The position numbers were made by a program, and so were the translations under genes. A stretch of 64,000 nt of DNA, from positions 1,721,317 to 1,785,316 of the forward strand of contig JANVCC010000125.1 of NCBI GenBank assembly GCA_025345505.1, given 5' to 3'. The stretch is from Todiramphus chloris collaris. Lineage: Eukaryota > Chordata > Aves > Coraciiformes > Alcedinidae. Below the pieces are notes generated by a model. The model worked only from the letters and a program-made list of their open reading frames with translations, searched no databases and was not told where the DNA came from. Positions 1-10,853 of the stretch are shown piece after piece (position 1 is the first letter of the stretch; each line of letters begins with the position of its first letter).

Positions 1-75
1 AGAACTGGGCACAATGTTCCAGATGTGGCCACACCAGGACAGAGTTTGCTATGGTGGTTCTTATGTGCGCTCTCA
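1..75 (-). mobile_element. CR1 LINE fragment cut by the window edge
   Basis: The first ~55 bases read on the minus strand as the CR1 ORF2 segment encoding a 'VRPHLEYC'-like stretch near the end of the reverse-transcriptase ORF. The plus-strand phrase is TTCCAGATGTGGCCACACC. The same protein block is seen in plus orientation at 1690-1730, so the window contains an independent match. The element continues to the left beyond the window, and its right boundary near 75 is approximate. Confidence 0.6.
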
Positions 76-1534
76 CGTAGTCTTTATCCTTAAACACAAC
101 AGATGAAGGGCACTCTTTTGAAGTTTATTTAAATGCAGAGGTTCTAGGTTAGTAGCTATTTAATCCTGGCCTCATGAGACATTAAGTGTTGGGTTGGTTT
201 TGTGGTGTTTGTTTTTTTTTTTTTAATTTGAATGACATAGCATTTTTGTCAAAATGAACCTTGAATATAAATGGGAAAAAGTCATGTTAAATAGATTTCA
301 GGAGGATTGGTTTCATTGAGTCTGTTTGTAATTCATTATGGAATTGCTAGTAGAGCAAATCTATTGGTGACACTTTACTTATCGCTGGAACAGCGATCTA
401 AACAAGATGCAATACAGCACATCATTGAATTTTTATGTACTTACCTGTAGTTGTATAATAAAGCATGAGTTATGGCATGAGTGTGCTTATGCACAGTAGT
501 TAATAGTCCCTGATGTCAATTTTAATAACATGCTGTATAGAAAGATGCTGCCTGAGTGTTTTTAAAAATAAAGTATGTTTAACCCAATGTTCATATATTA
601 ATTCCCTAGAAGCTTGACACTAACTTATTACTAGACCCTTTTTGCTTTGGTGCATAGACAAATCGTTGTTTGCTTATTGTAGGGCTGCTCATCATAAGTG
701 CAGTGCTGCAGGCATTTACATTTTTTTATACCTAGGCTGCAATATTTATTTAAAAGCAATTATGCACATCTATATTTCAGAGCAGTTCTGAGAAGAGACA
801 CAGTTATGCCACTGGCTAAAGGCTGGAGCATCCCTTGTTCCACGTTTCATCCTGTCTGGCTGTAGGCACCTCAATACCTCTGCTTAGGGTGAAACTGTGC
901 TGAAATCCCTCTGTTGCCCGTGGTAAGGACAGGAGACAGCAGCTGGTTCACACCTCAGCCAGACTGAATTGCCCATAGGAACTGCCTTGCTGTCCCCATT
1001 GACTGAAGAGTGAAAACACGGAAAGTGGGGAGAAGATCTGGGGCCACTACACGCTCAAGTCTTTGCTTCTAACTACATGCACTATTTTCCCAGACCAACC
1101 CCTGGAAGAGACTAATAGAAGACTAGACCTTACCTGGTGCAGCAGGCTTGTGTGGCCTTGAAACCCTGCCTCCAGGAGCTGGTTGTTGCAGTCAGTAGCA
1201 TTAATGCAAAGGCCTCTGCTTTTGAGCACCAATAACTGGTCTAGCAGCTGCAAACAAGCAAACCCAAGGAGAAATAGGTTCTCTGCATGAGATTCCACTA
1301 GACCCTGTGGATATATCTTTAGTTAAGAGCTTGAATAACTGAGGAAAGCCAGGACATCACTCTCCTTTTTTTCCAGTATCTAGATCATTTCTGCAAGACA
1401 AGGGGGTAGGATCATCTGCATGAGTAGACATGGATGAAAAGCTGTGGGCAGCAACTTCGTTCAGCACAAGCATGACTTTTCCAGAGTAAATTCAAGCTAT
1501 TAAAGTCCCCTGTACTCCTGGAAAAAAAAAAAAA
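76..1534. other. Unassigned non-coding DNA
   Basis: No gene, RNA or repeat family is recognised. It contains a T-rich run near 209-225 and ordinary AT-rich sequence. Frames on both strands are short and show no domain. An A15 run at 1522-1536 abuts the CR1 fragment that follows. Confidence 0.6.
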
Positions 1535-2045
1535 AAGAAGTCCTGAGGAGGAAGGTTTGGGGGTATGGAAAAGCTCAACATGAGCCAACAATGTGAGTGC
1601 AGCCCAGAAAGCCCCAACCCTGTCCTGGGCTGCATTAAAAGAAGTGTGGTCAGCAGGTCAAGGAAGCTGATTCTCCTCCTCTACTCTGCTCAGGTGAGAC
1701 CCCACCTGAAGTTCTGCATCCAGCTCTGGAGCCCCCAACACAAGAAGGACATGGATCTGTTGGAGCAGGCCACAAAGATGATCAGAGGGCTGGAGGACCT
1801 CTCCTATAAGGACAAGCTGAGAGATTTGGGGTTATTCAGCCTGGAGAAGAGAAGGCTCTGGGGACATCTTACTGTGGCCTTCCAGTATCTGAAGGTGGCT
1901 TACAAGAAAGTTGAGGAGGGATTTTTTTTACAAGGTCTTGTAGTAATAAGATGAGGGGTAACAGCTTCAAACTGGAAGAGGGTAGATTTAGATTAGAAAT
2001 TAGGAAGAAGTTCTTCGGTATGAGAGTGGTGAGACACTGGAACAG
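1535..2045 (+). mobile_element. CR1 LINE, C-terminal reverse-transcriptase fragment
   Basis: This is the 3' part of CR1 ORF2, a non-LTR retrotransposon reverse transcriptase. A frame stays open for 129 codons from 1565 to 1954. It carries the typical CR1 series: a 'MSQQCE'-like block, '[38 protein letters not shown]' split over 1620-1735, then '[29 protein letters not shown]' over 1775-1865. The coding match then continues out of frame to the 'VVRHWNR'-like block at about 2045. The 5' end is truncated, as is usual for CR1, and begins next to an A15 tract. The catalytic RT core is absent and the 3' UTR with its octamer repeats is missing, so the copy is dead. The open frame is a remnant, not a host gene. 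Confidence 0.9.
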
Positions 2046-2469
2046 ACAGATCTTGTCAGCTAACTTGATTTTTACTTGGAAATGACTGTGTAAAAATGCA
2101 CTGACATATCTGCCTTCATTTCTTTAATCACAGAGTAGCCAGCGATGAACAGTTCCTCCCATGGTGCGCTGCACACCGTATGAGGTTCAGTGTGATCTCA
2201 TCAAGTCCCTCTGCTAAATATCACTTCCAGAAAAACAATCCCCACCCCCAAGCCAAACTGAAGATGCCATTAGTGTAATCAAAACTGTGACCATCAGCTG
2301 ATGTGGCCTTGTCATGTTAAACAACACGCAGCAGACAGATTAGGTGCTGTGTTTAAACACAAGAAGCTATACATGAATACAAGATAATCATTAGTAGCCA
2401 AGGCAACTCATTGTGGTGGAACTTTTTGTTCATAACAAATACCAAAATAAGCTAAAGAAGGGAAGAGAC
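2046..2469. other. Unassigned non-coding DNA
   Basis: No gene or repeat family is recognised between the CR1 remnant and the A-rich tract. Confidence 0.5.
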
Positions 2470-2516
2470 AAAAAAAAAAAAAACCAAAAAAAAAACCAAA
2501 AAAAAAAAAAAACAAA
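2470..2516 (+). repeat. A-rich low-complexity tract
   Basis: Runs of A are broken twice by CC and once by a single C. This could be a retroposon tail or simple-sequence expansion; no element body was recognised upstream. The 70-codon frame across it, which reads as poly-lysine, is an artefact of composition. Confidence 0.85.
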
Positions 2517-2612
2517 ACAGAAAATGTACTATTCAGTAAAAGTTACTCTTAATAGTACTTGGATTATCACCTTCCAAACTACATACAGAAAAATATTCAA
2601 GTCTAAGGATGC

Positions 2613-2752
2613 TGTCGTGGTTTAACAGCAGCCGGCAATGAAGAACCAGCTCACTCATCCCCCACCTCCCAACCCCACCATGGAATGGGAAGGAGAATTG
2701 GAAGAAAAAGGTAAAATCCCATTGATTGAGGTAAGGACAATTTAACAGACAC
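2613..2752 (-). mobile_element. ERV LTR fragment (terminal part)
   Basis: The stretch starts with TGTCGTGGTTTAACAGCAG, then a CCGGCAA block, a C-rich CACTCATCCCCCACCTCCC block and a GGAGAATTGGAAGAAAAAGG block. I recognise this order as one end of a widespread avian endogenous-retrovirus LTR, probably ERVL-like. TG is the LTR terminus, so the outer boundary at 2613 is real. Homology fades near 2752 and the rest of the LTR is absent. Orientation is given as minus because the GTTAAACCACGACA-type end is usually the LTR 3' end; this is the less certain part of the call. Confidence 0.6.
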
Positions 2753-5384
2753 CATTTTGCCAGTGTTTAAGGGCTAACGTTGGCATTTGTCTATGGCAAA
2801 TTAAAGAACCACTCTGACTAACACGTCTTATCATGGGTTTGCCTTCCCATGGGTACATCAGACTGCCAACCAGTAACCCAGCATCACTAACTCGAGCCTT
2901 TTTCCCCTCCACAGGCACTCCTACTATCCAACGCTTTCCTTTCTTGCTTCTATTTCTCTCTTTTTTCTCCTTAAAACGTATACTGTATCTAAAAATGCTG
3001 CTCCAAAGGTGAACCTGAAGCAAACGATCCACACTCAAAGCAAGTTCATTCCTATATTTAGCAACAAACACTTCTGTTCTGCTGCCGCAGCGTCTTTTTG
3101 AAGAGCTGCACCTTCAAAGCTTTCTTCACAGAGCCATTGAGCTAGGAAGTCTTGAAGGGGGGAGGGTTGTCTACAGTTCAGCGTTGTTAAGTTTATAACT
3201 GTTAAGTTTATAGCTGGAGGCAGAGCAGAGGGACATTTGCATGGTTAGCTCTGTTTCTTTTCTTCCTAGAAATTGAGGAGAAGGAACACAAGGTGAAAAA
3301 TTAATGCCAGAGCTAAAAAAAAGTCTGTCTGCCTGTAAGAGCACTCTCTGCTTCCCATATATCCCTGTTCAAACAAGCACGAGGAGCATTGCATGCCCAT
3401 TGCAATGACTGGAACCTTAACACCCCTGTCTGAGTCTTTTTTTTTAAAATCCCAGAATAGATGTGAATATCCATAACCACCCTACTTACAGCAACGTGAC
3501 TGCTTTCAATTGTGTTCTGCTTACCCAAATCTGCCCCTGGCACTTCTCCTGGTGATACCACACCTCCTATCCACTCCTGACTGAGCTCACTGGTCGTGCT
3601 ACATGAGCCCAACCAAACCCTCTCAGGAGACACTGACTGTAGGTATTGGAAGAAGTCTTCTTAATCCATGCACCACAGAGGATGCTGTTTGATGCTGTAC
3701 AACCAGTGTTCTAAATCATGCCCTCCACAGCTTCCATATGGTTTATTATTTTGTTATGGCCATCTCTGGGGTGGGCTCTCTGAAGATATTTCATGTGATA
3801 AGAGTCCATGGAATTCTGGTTTCACCATTCCGCAGAACATTCACACAACAACTCTAAAGCAGCAGGAAAAAGATGTTAAGTTCCTCGGTACGCTCCACAT
3901 TGCGTAAGATGGAGGAAGGAAGAGAATGGTGGAAGAAAATGAGAATGACAAATATTGTTAGTTCTAGAGAAAAGCATTTTGGAGAAGTTTGCAATTGTCT
4001 GGAGATTTTAATACAGATAAATATGTATATGCTGTCAATTATTTGCATGATGGCTATATGTGTGGGGCACAAATAGCATAAATAGAATATCTAAATCCCC
4101 TGAAATCAAAAGGATTTTATACTTATTGGTTAACAGTTTGTTAAAGAAAATTTAAAAAGTAATACTTTCAAGCAAATGTTCTCTGAGACTTCTCTTAAAG
4201 ATGGACATTTGTTCTTCAAGTATCAGTTACAGTTTTCTAACTTTATTCTGCCGTTTGATATCTGCACCAGTTTCATTCCTCTTTCCTCTGTCACCCCACA
4301 GATGTCTGCATTTAAGCAGTATAAAGATATTTGTATATCTCTCTTTCCTCCCAGTGAAGCGTCACCTTTGACTAAGTGGCCAGTGACGTCAAAGAGACTT
4401 TTGCCTGGGTAAAGATTTTGTGGGCACCCCAGAATTTGTCTCACAAGCTGGTAAGGCACTCCAAGGGCTTTGCAGGAGCACAGCACTGCAACTGCAAAAC
4501 CAGAGTTATTGGCTCAAAGGAAAGAATGTTATTCTCAAAGAAAAGAACGTTTCCCAAGGTGTATGAATTTTAGAGTGATTTCAGGATTCTCTGTCTCATT
4601 TTTGGTTTTTGCTATAGTTAAGGCGAGGAACTTATCACTGATGGCTGCAGAGAGGTCAGCACTGCTGCTGCAGCAGCACAGGGCTGTCAGGAGGTAATAA
4701 TGAGAATTAAGCTGCCAGAGGCAGCCTTGTCCCAGCATGGGACAATGGCATCTTTGGAGAGGCAGATGCCATCAAATCATCCCAGCCATGGCAATATCCC
4801 AGCCCATTTTCAGCTGCCTGTCAGAGGTGACGGATCCTTTCAGTGGCAATGGTGAATGGGGGCACGCCATCTGAGTAACTTGCATGGTACTTGCTTTAAA
4901 GAAGCCCTATTAGGATCCAGGTATTTTTCACTTCCCCCCCTGTTTTAGGATGTAAGTCAATGGGCAGAGAAGGCAGGAAGGAATTTCCTTGTTGTCATAT
5001 GGATGATTTGTGTTTTTTTCCCCATCGGTGCTCGCCTTGACCCCTGAAACACAGAGAACATTAAGCTTGATGGGCAAGTGGTCTAAGATGTCATGCCATG
5101 CTGTGCAAAGATAGGGATTTGCTAGGACTTTCAAGTGCAGAAACATCTGCAGAAGCGGGTCGAAGGGAAGTTCTTTGGGTGCACAGATAATTACTGGGGT
5201 TGTTACATGATAGATGGGGTTATTCTCTCAGTTCCGTGCATGCAGTTCATAATGACTCTGTCCCCAGGAAGCGATGCAACATCCAGTCACTGCAAGTGAA
5301 AGAAAAGACCACTGCCACCTGACTGCCAGCCAGAAGATTCAGTGGCCTTTTCACTCCAGAGGCGAAAAAAGGGATTGTTGATTC
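2753..5384. other. Unassigned non-coding DNA
   Basis: No gene or interspersed repeat is recognised. It includes a 15-bp tandem duplication at 3186-3215. Overlapping short frames on both strands near 3.85-4.7 kb show no conserved domain and no convincing exon structure. Confidence 0.5.
3186..3215 (+). repeat. Two-copy 15-bp tandem repeat
   Basis: GTTAAGTTTATAACT at 3186-3200 is followed directly by GTTAAGTTTATAGCT at 3201-3215, 14 of 15 bases identical. It is a small local duplication. Confidence 0.9.
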
Positions 5385-5647
5385 AATATTGTTGTGGTTT
5401 AAGGGTGAACAGACTTGGGGGGGAAGTGGTAACTGAGGACCCTGAGATATTCCATCCCCTTCCCTGACACAACAAGGAGATAGGAAGTCTGGGGGAGGTC
5501 TCTTCGATCCTGGGCTCTGGTGCCTGTGACAGCATCTCTTTTATTCCCTTTTATCCTCCCCTGGGAGGGAGGGGGAAGGGGGTTAATAGAGAGAAATCCT
5601 CTGTGTTTCATGTGGGCTTGCCCCGAGCCTTAAGAGGAGACAAATAT
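5385..5647 (-). mobile_element. Solo ERV LTR, 253 bp, with 5-bp target-site duplication
   Basis: The LTR proper is 5390-5642, starting TGTTGTGGTTTAA and ending GAGGAGACA, so it has the TG...CA termini of a retroviral LTR. It is flanked by exact direct copies of AATAT at 5385-5389 and 5643-5647, which marks a complete integration. No internal retroviral sequence is present, so it is a solo LTR. On the minus strand its first ~120 bp (purine-poor block with TTAACCCC, then GGGGA...AAAGGGAATAA) resemble the starts of the LTRs at 8509 and 13590. The rest differs and is far shorter, so it is a related but distinct LTR subfamily. It carries no gene. Confidence 0.85.
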
Positions 5648-6434
5648 TAATTCCTTTTTGGCCTGTAAATGATAAGAATCAAGACCTACAATTCCTGTTT
5701 ATAAGGTAAAATAAGTGCTGGATAGGATTTAGGAGCCTACACACCTTTGTGATTAGACCATGTTCCTGTTCACGTCAGTCCTTGCATTACAAGGAGGGTT
5801 TTGTTTTTCTTTTTTCAAGGCCTGTTTTGATTTGGATGTTGAATCTCATCTATTTTAAACAGTGATTTGACAAGAATAAAAAATGTTTTAATTGATTTGG
5901 TGCCATATGGAAGGAAACACATATACAGTGTTGTCCAAACCCATAACAAGAAAGGGGAAAACTGGGAGAATTTTTCCCCATCATATATTAACATTTTGAG
6001 TTCACTGTCCTTGACTTTGGTAAAACACTTTTTATCTTCCATTACCTTACTTTTATTCTTGGATTGAGGCCATATTTCTGAAATTCATGTAGATAAAGCT
6101 ATTGAGGATACTCAGTGTGAGTGGAGAGCATAATAGGGAACTATAAAAGTGGAAGTTCTGTTTATATGAGTTATGTCACTGTACTAATTCTGGAGGATGC
6201 TACCAGCTCTAAAGTATATTACACTGCTGAATGTACTTGGCCCCTCTCAAGCTAATCGAGTGCTTGTTCTCTCCCATCTTGTGTTGCCACTCTTGAGCTG
6301 GGTAGTGGCTATTCTACTCTGAGTGAAAGGGAACGTAGCTTTTTGGAGAAAAGGATTTAATGCAAAAATATGCCAGCACACCAACATTTAAAGCGTACAT
6401 GTAGTTGGGTACAAATTCATTTGGCTTATAAGCC
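5648..6434. other. Unassigned non-coding DNA
   Basis: AT-rich DNA between the solo LTR and the CR1 RT fragment. Two opposite-strand frames near 5.82-6.07 kb have no recognisable domain. Confidence 0.5.
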
Positions 6435-7435
6435 AAACAGTCTGGCAAATGATGCCAGACTAACCTGATGCCTGCTACAACAAAATAACATTTTCTGTCA
6501 GCATGAGGAAAGCAGTGGGTGTTGTTTACCTGGACTTGGAGAAAAGCATTTGACGTTGCTTCCCACAGCCTCCACCTAGACAAACTGGCAAGGTACAGCC
6601 TGGGTGGGTGGCCTGGTGGGTAGGAAATTGGCTAACAGGCTGCACTCGGAGGGTGATAATCAATGCTTTTAGTCAGACCAGCAGCCTGAACAAGTGGGGT
6701 CCTCCAGCAATTGATACTGGGCCTTACACTGTTCAACGTCTCCATAAGTGACCTGGATGACCAGATTGAAGCACCCTTGCCAAGTTTGCTGACAACACCA
6801 AACTAGGTGGTGAGGAGGACTTATCATCGAAGAAAGCCATCTTACAGTGAGACCTGGACAGGCTGAAACACCGGGCAAGCAACAACCGTATGAAGTTTAA
6901 CAAAGATAAGTGCAAGGTCCAGTTACTGGGATGACATAAATGAGGAGCCTGTAACAGACTAGGAGCCATGTGGCTAAGGAACAGCCTTGCTGAGAGTGAC
7001 CTGGTGCACAACTAACTGAACAGGAGTCAGCAGTGTGCTGCTGCAGTGACAAAGGCATGTTGGATCCTGGGCTGTATCCACAGAGGCACTGCGAGCAGAG
7101 CCAGAGACATGATCATCCCATTTTGCACAGCACTTGTCAGGCTGCCCCTGAAGTACTTTGTCTAGTTATGCTCCCCATAAATCAAAAAAGATGAAAACAG
7201 ACTGGAGAGGGTCCAAAGGTGGGCCACAAAAGTGATCAAGAAGCTGGAGAACCTGCCATATCTTTGCTCCCTAGAAGAGAGAAGAATCAGAGGAGACTTC
7301 ATTGCAATATTGCAGTACTTAAAGAGTGGCTACTCGAAGAACAGAGGCTCTCCATCACAAGAAGCCACATGGAGAAGACAAGGGGAAATGGGAGCAAACA
7401 GCAAGAGAAGAAGGTTCATCTCAGTATAAGAAATG
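6435..7435 (+). mobile_element. CR1 LINE, reverse-transcriptase-domain fragment, decayed
   Basis: A plus-strand CR1 ORF2 fragment begins in the palm region ('PDxP' block near 6450; 'VVYLDLEKSI' near 6515). It runs through a 'LFNVSISDLDD'-like block near 6730-6765 and the catalytic box at 6785-6796. It ends in the 'EERRIRGDFIAILQYLKSGYSK' block near 7270-7345. The catalytic box reads Phe-Ala-Asp-Asn where active non-LTR RTs have two consecutive aspartates. Multiple frameshifts and stops break the frame throughout. Homology ends near 7435 without a 3' UTR or octamer tail. The boundaries are judged by eye. Confidence 0.9.
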
Positions 7436-8508
7436 TATATGGTACTCTACGTTGCTGTAGCATCCAGTTCTGCCTTCAGCTAGATTTTCTAGATGGTTTT
7501 GCCACACATCTTTTGAATCATAACATCACTTGATCACCTTTCCTGTGCTCTGAACAACTCTGAATCCTTCCTCAGGTTGTGCAAACCCTCCCTCACCTTT
7601 AATCAGTAGAGGAAGGAGTTGATTCAGTGTCTATCAGAGGACATTGATCCATTCAGCACAACAGGGCTGCCTCAGCATAACCAACTGTGCAATGAGTACT
7701 GCTACATATATAATCTTTATCATATTGAAGGCATATTGCTGGGCAGTGGATGCTGATGTCTAACCTGGGACTTGAAAATGTTATCCGTGCATTGCACGCG
7801 GATATTACTTCAATTCTTCACGGGACTATTTGTTGTCATTGCCCACAGTTGTACCAGCCTCCAGCCTCTGGGAATAATTTTCAACGCGCCTTGTAAATCG
7901 TAACCACTTTCCAGTTGTTCCTAGAGAGAAATCTTTCAGGTATGAAAAACTTTCATATGTTTCTTCCTGAAAGAGGACGCAAGGTGCTGTTGTTTAATGC
8001 ACCAGGATGGGTCAGGGATCCTAGAGTAGTTTTGGCTTAGAAGGATGTGATTGTCACTGCACCCTGATTACTAGCAACCCCTTGAAGAGACAACACAAAC
8101 AAAAGCAGCAGCTCATCTGTGAACGATGGTGGTTCAGGTCTTCCTTTGCACAAAGTAACAGACAGTAAGAGCAGGTTTATATCACATTCAGCATTATCTT
8201 TTACCTCTTACAGCCCAGGAGAACAAGGGGTATATGTTATCTCCCACTGGTATTGCTTAGAAATAACTGCCTGAAATTTAGCAGATCACAGATATATTTG
8301 AAGGTTAAAGTCACTACACATGCAGTTAGGATGTCCCTGAATGCACAGTTCTCAGACTGTCTCCACCAGGATACTCACAAGTGCAAAATTATCCCCTCCA
8401 GTCTGGAAATGGAGTGCTTGGAATTAACCAAAGACTGTATATAAGGAATTCAGCTGAGAACAATCATGATTTAAATTCCTGTCCTGTTCATATTCACATA
8501 TGAATAAA
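7436..8508. other. Unassigned non-coding DNA
   Basis: No gene or repeat family is recognised between the CR1 fragment and the LTR at 8509. Confidence 0.5.
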
Positions 8509-9214
8509 TGTCAGGGTCTAGGGTCAGGGCAGCCCATCAGACCTGTAATAGATGTTCTCTGTTAACCCCTCTCCCTCCACAAAGGGGAATAGAAAGGGAG
8601 TAAGGGAGAGAGACCCATCCATTAGAAAAGGGAACTGGAACATGTCTAATGAAAATGAAAATAATAAAAAAAATGGAATATATACAAATATATACAAAAC
8701 CAGTAGCAAACCCAACCCCCCTGATGTTAATTACGTCACCGTCACCACTGATGCTGTGGAGCAGCACTGGGAGAGTCCCAGCCTGGGCCCAGCAGCAGAT
8801 GGGAGCTGTGTTCAGGAGCAGGGTTCTGGAGCAGGGTTCAGGAACACACAGACCAGGATCGAAGGCAGAAGGGACAGAGTCCTCCTTGGATGCCGGCCAG
8901 AAAAGAAGGGAAGACGACGCTGGAATAGGACCTAAGCCCAGCCGAGCAGGCTTGACCCTCCTGATCCCTCAGCTTTATAGTCAATATGATGTATATGGTC
9001 TGGGGTCCCTGGCTGGTCAGTTTGGGGTCCCCTCTCCCTTTCTGCACCCCCCGGGCACTGCCTCTGCCCATGGGGTGTTCTCAGTGCCAGCAGCAGCCAC
9101 TGCCTGTGCCCACAGCTGCTGCCTGCAGCCAGGGCAGGGGGGAAGAGCTGGGATGGGAAGGAGAAGCACTGAAGAAAATTAGTTCTATTTTCTTTTCTCA
9201 CTCAAACCAGGACA
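8509..9214 (+). mobile_element. ERV LTR, ~706 bp, copy 1 of an inverted pair
   Basis: The element starts TGTCAGGGTCTAGGG and ends CTCAAACCAGGACA. It aligns over its whole length with the reverse complement of 13590-14279. Shared blocks include TTAACCCCTCTCCCTCCAC, a TCTAATGAAAATGAAAATA stretch and TGATGCTGTGGAGCAGCAC. A TATA-like CTTTATAG lies near 8972-8979 and may be the old promoter. The flanks ATAAA (8504-8508) and TTAAA (9215-9219) match in 4 of 5 positions, a plausible decayed target duplication. No gag, pol or env is adjacent, so this is a solo LTR. Frames of 60-177 codons inside it, on both strands, are by-products of its composition. Confidence 0.85.
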
Positions 9215-10724
9215 TTAAATCACAAATTTCTTAACAAAATAAATCCTAAGTGGATGCACAATCCATGGTTTTAAATCTACGAGCAGCCTTTTGGACGAGA
9301 GGAAAATCTACCTGCAGAAAAGTTTGCCTGAAACCTGCATGGCTCAAAAGCCCTTACTTGCTATGCACCTCATGCACAGAATTACCTTCTGCTGAGAAGT
9401 AGAAGGAGCACAGACTGTATCTGGTTTTAAACCATTTGATATCACTTGCATTGTTCAGAAAGATTTTATGACATGTCCTTTTGCTCTGGTAATGATTTGT
9501 TGTTCTATTGTGCTTCATTAAGCTATTATTTGTAAAGTGTTTTGTAATGCATTGCATGAAAGCTGCTATATAAGCTATTTTATGGGCTGGAGTGACAATT
9601 CAGTTATCAATAGGCAAAGATTAATGGTGCTAATTATTCAATCAGATTGTTCCTTTCTTTAAGTCCTTTGTTTAGAGGGAGGGGTGAATTAAAATGAGCG
9701 AGTGGAGGTTGTATATAATGGGTGCAAGCATTTCTGCTGACAGAAGATGCAAGAGGAGATGTAAGAACATGAAAAATAACTCCAAATATAATCTATTTTA
9801 ATGTGGCTACTGTATGTAAATTAATCAAAAACGGGACTGTACAAGCTACACAGCAAAACTAATAACACTCCAAATAACCCGTTTGCCAAGTATTTAAAAA
9901 AAACAAAAAACAAAAAAGGGTAAAAGAAAAATTCTTTCTCTTCTTCACCACCAATTCTAACCTGCAGCAGGTTTGCTGCAGTGGACTGTACTATTCTAAA
10001 ATTCTCAGTAGGAGGCAGGCATCAACTGAACCCAACTCTGTTCAGAGCAATCTGCTGAAAGAACTGTTACCCCAATGAAGAAAACATAGCTATATTGGCT
10101 TAAAAACCTTCAAGAGATTTCTGGGACAGGGAGGGTCTCTCCATGGCTGATAGGACACTTTAATGACTAATCCTAGACAGTTCTTCTGTTTCCTGCTTCA
10201 TGGGCTTGATCACCCTAGCTTGGCTTCTGAAACATCTGCCAGTTAGTAAAGATGTTAAGTCTCTTTTTGGGAGCTTCTGCCAGTCCTGAACAAGTGGCCT
10301 AAAAGCAGCATGGTACCTCCATGTTAAGTAACATCTATAATAAATGGAAGCATCAAATGATACTCACATATAAGGTGAAGTATGTGGTCTTTTTTGACTT
10401 CTGCTGTTGTGGGGTAAAGAATGCTCCAACCCCAATGTGCTGTTGCTCATCCGCAGTGGTAGAAGATTCAATTTCAATCAAATCATCTCTTCTGTATAAA
10501 GGGGCAGAAAAATATTGATCTGGGTGCACCCACCACTGAAGAACTGGAGATCTGGACTGATCCCATGAGATGTCACTGGATCCAAGGGTGGTGATATCTT
10601 TCTTTCTATCTTAGTCTCTCTCTCTCCCTATCTTTTCCTCTTTCTACTCACTTTTCCTCTCTTCTCCTCGATATTTAGCTGTGTTTTAAAGCAATTGATT
10701 AGAAAATAACGTTTATGCCAACGC
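9215..10724. other. Unassigned DNA with an AT-rich, possibly conserved block
   Basis: No gene is recognised. Around 9560-9720 there is AT-rich, non-repetitive-looking sequence with several TAATTA/ATTA cores (for example GGTGCTAATTATTCAATC) of the kind seen in vertebrate conserved non-coding elements. This is a visual impression, not an alignment. A-rich sequence lies at 9893-9925 and a pyrimidine tract at about 10613-10668. Confidence 0.4.
10613..10668 (+). repeat. Pyrimidine-rich tract
   Basis: Almost unbroken C/T sequence, including TCTCTCTCTCTCC, ending about 55 bp before the left arm of the 129-bp inverted repeat. Confidence 0.8.
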
Positions 10725-10853
10725 ATATTCCCAACATTTCTCACCAGGAGAAGCTGTGGTGTCAGCCTGAAAGCTTCAGTCCTGTAGCCCTGAGACTGCT
10801 TTATTATGTGAAATGACTCTTTACAAAACAGCTAATGCTTTTGATTTCCTTTA
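10725..10853 (+). repeat. Left arm of a 129-bp inverted repeat
   Basis: This segment aligns without gaps to the reverse complement of 12431-12559, with 119 of 129 positions identical by hand count. Nine of the ten differences are transitions. The best-kept core includes AGGAGAAGCTGTGGTGTCAG and GACTGCTTTATTATGTGAAA. Homology stops sharply on both sides. It is not CR1 and not part of the LTR family seen here. It could be a terminal inverted repeat, two opposite insertions of one short repeat, or an inverted duplication of unique DNA. I cannot name its family. Confidence 0.9.

Noticed and set aside
1565-1954. 129-codon open frame as a host gene
   Set aside because: It is the CR1 reverse-transcriptase C-terminus, a retrotransposon remnant.
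2413-2625. 70-codon lysine-rich frame
   Set aside because: Produced by the A-rich tract at 2470-2516.
8552-9182. Overlapping frames of 127 and 177 codons
   Set aside because: Both are inside LTR copy 1, in different frames and with opposite-strand partners. LTRs of this type do not encode proteins.
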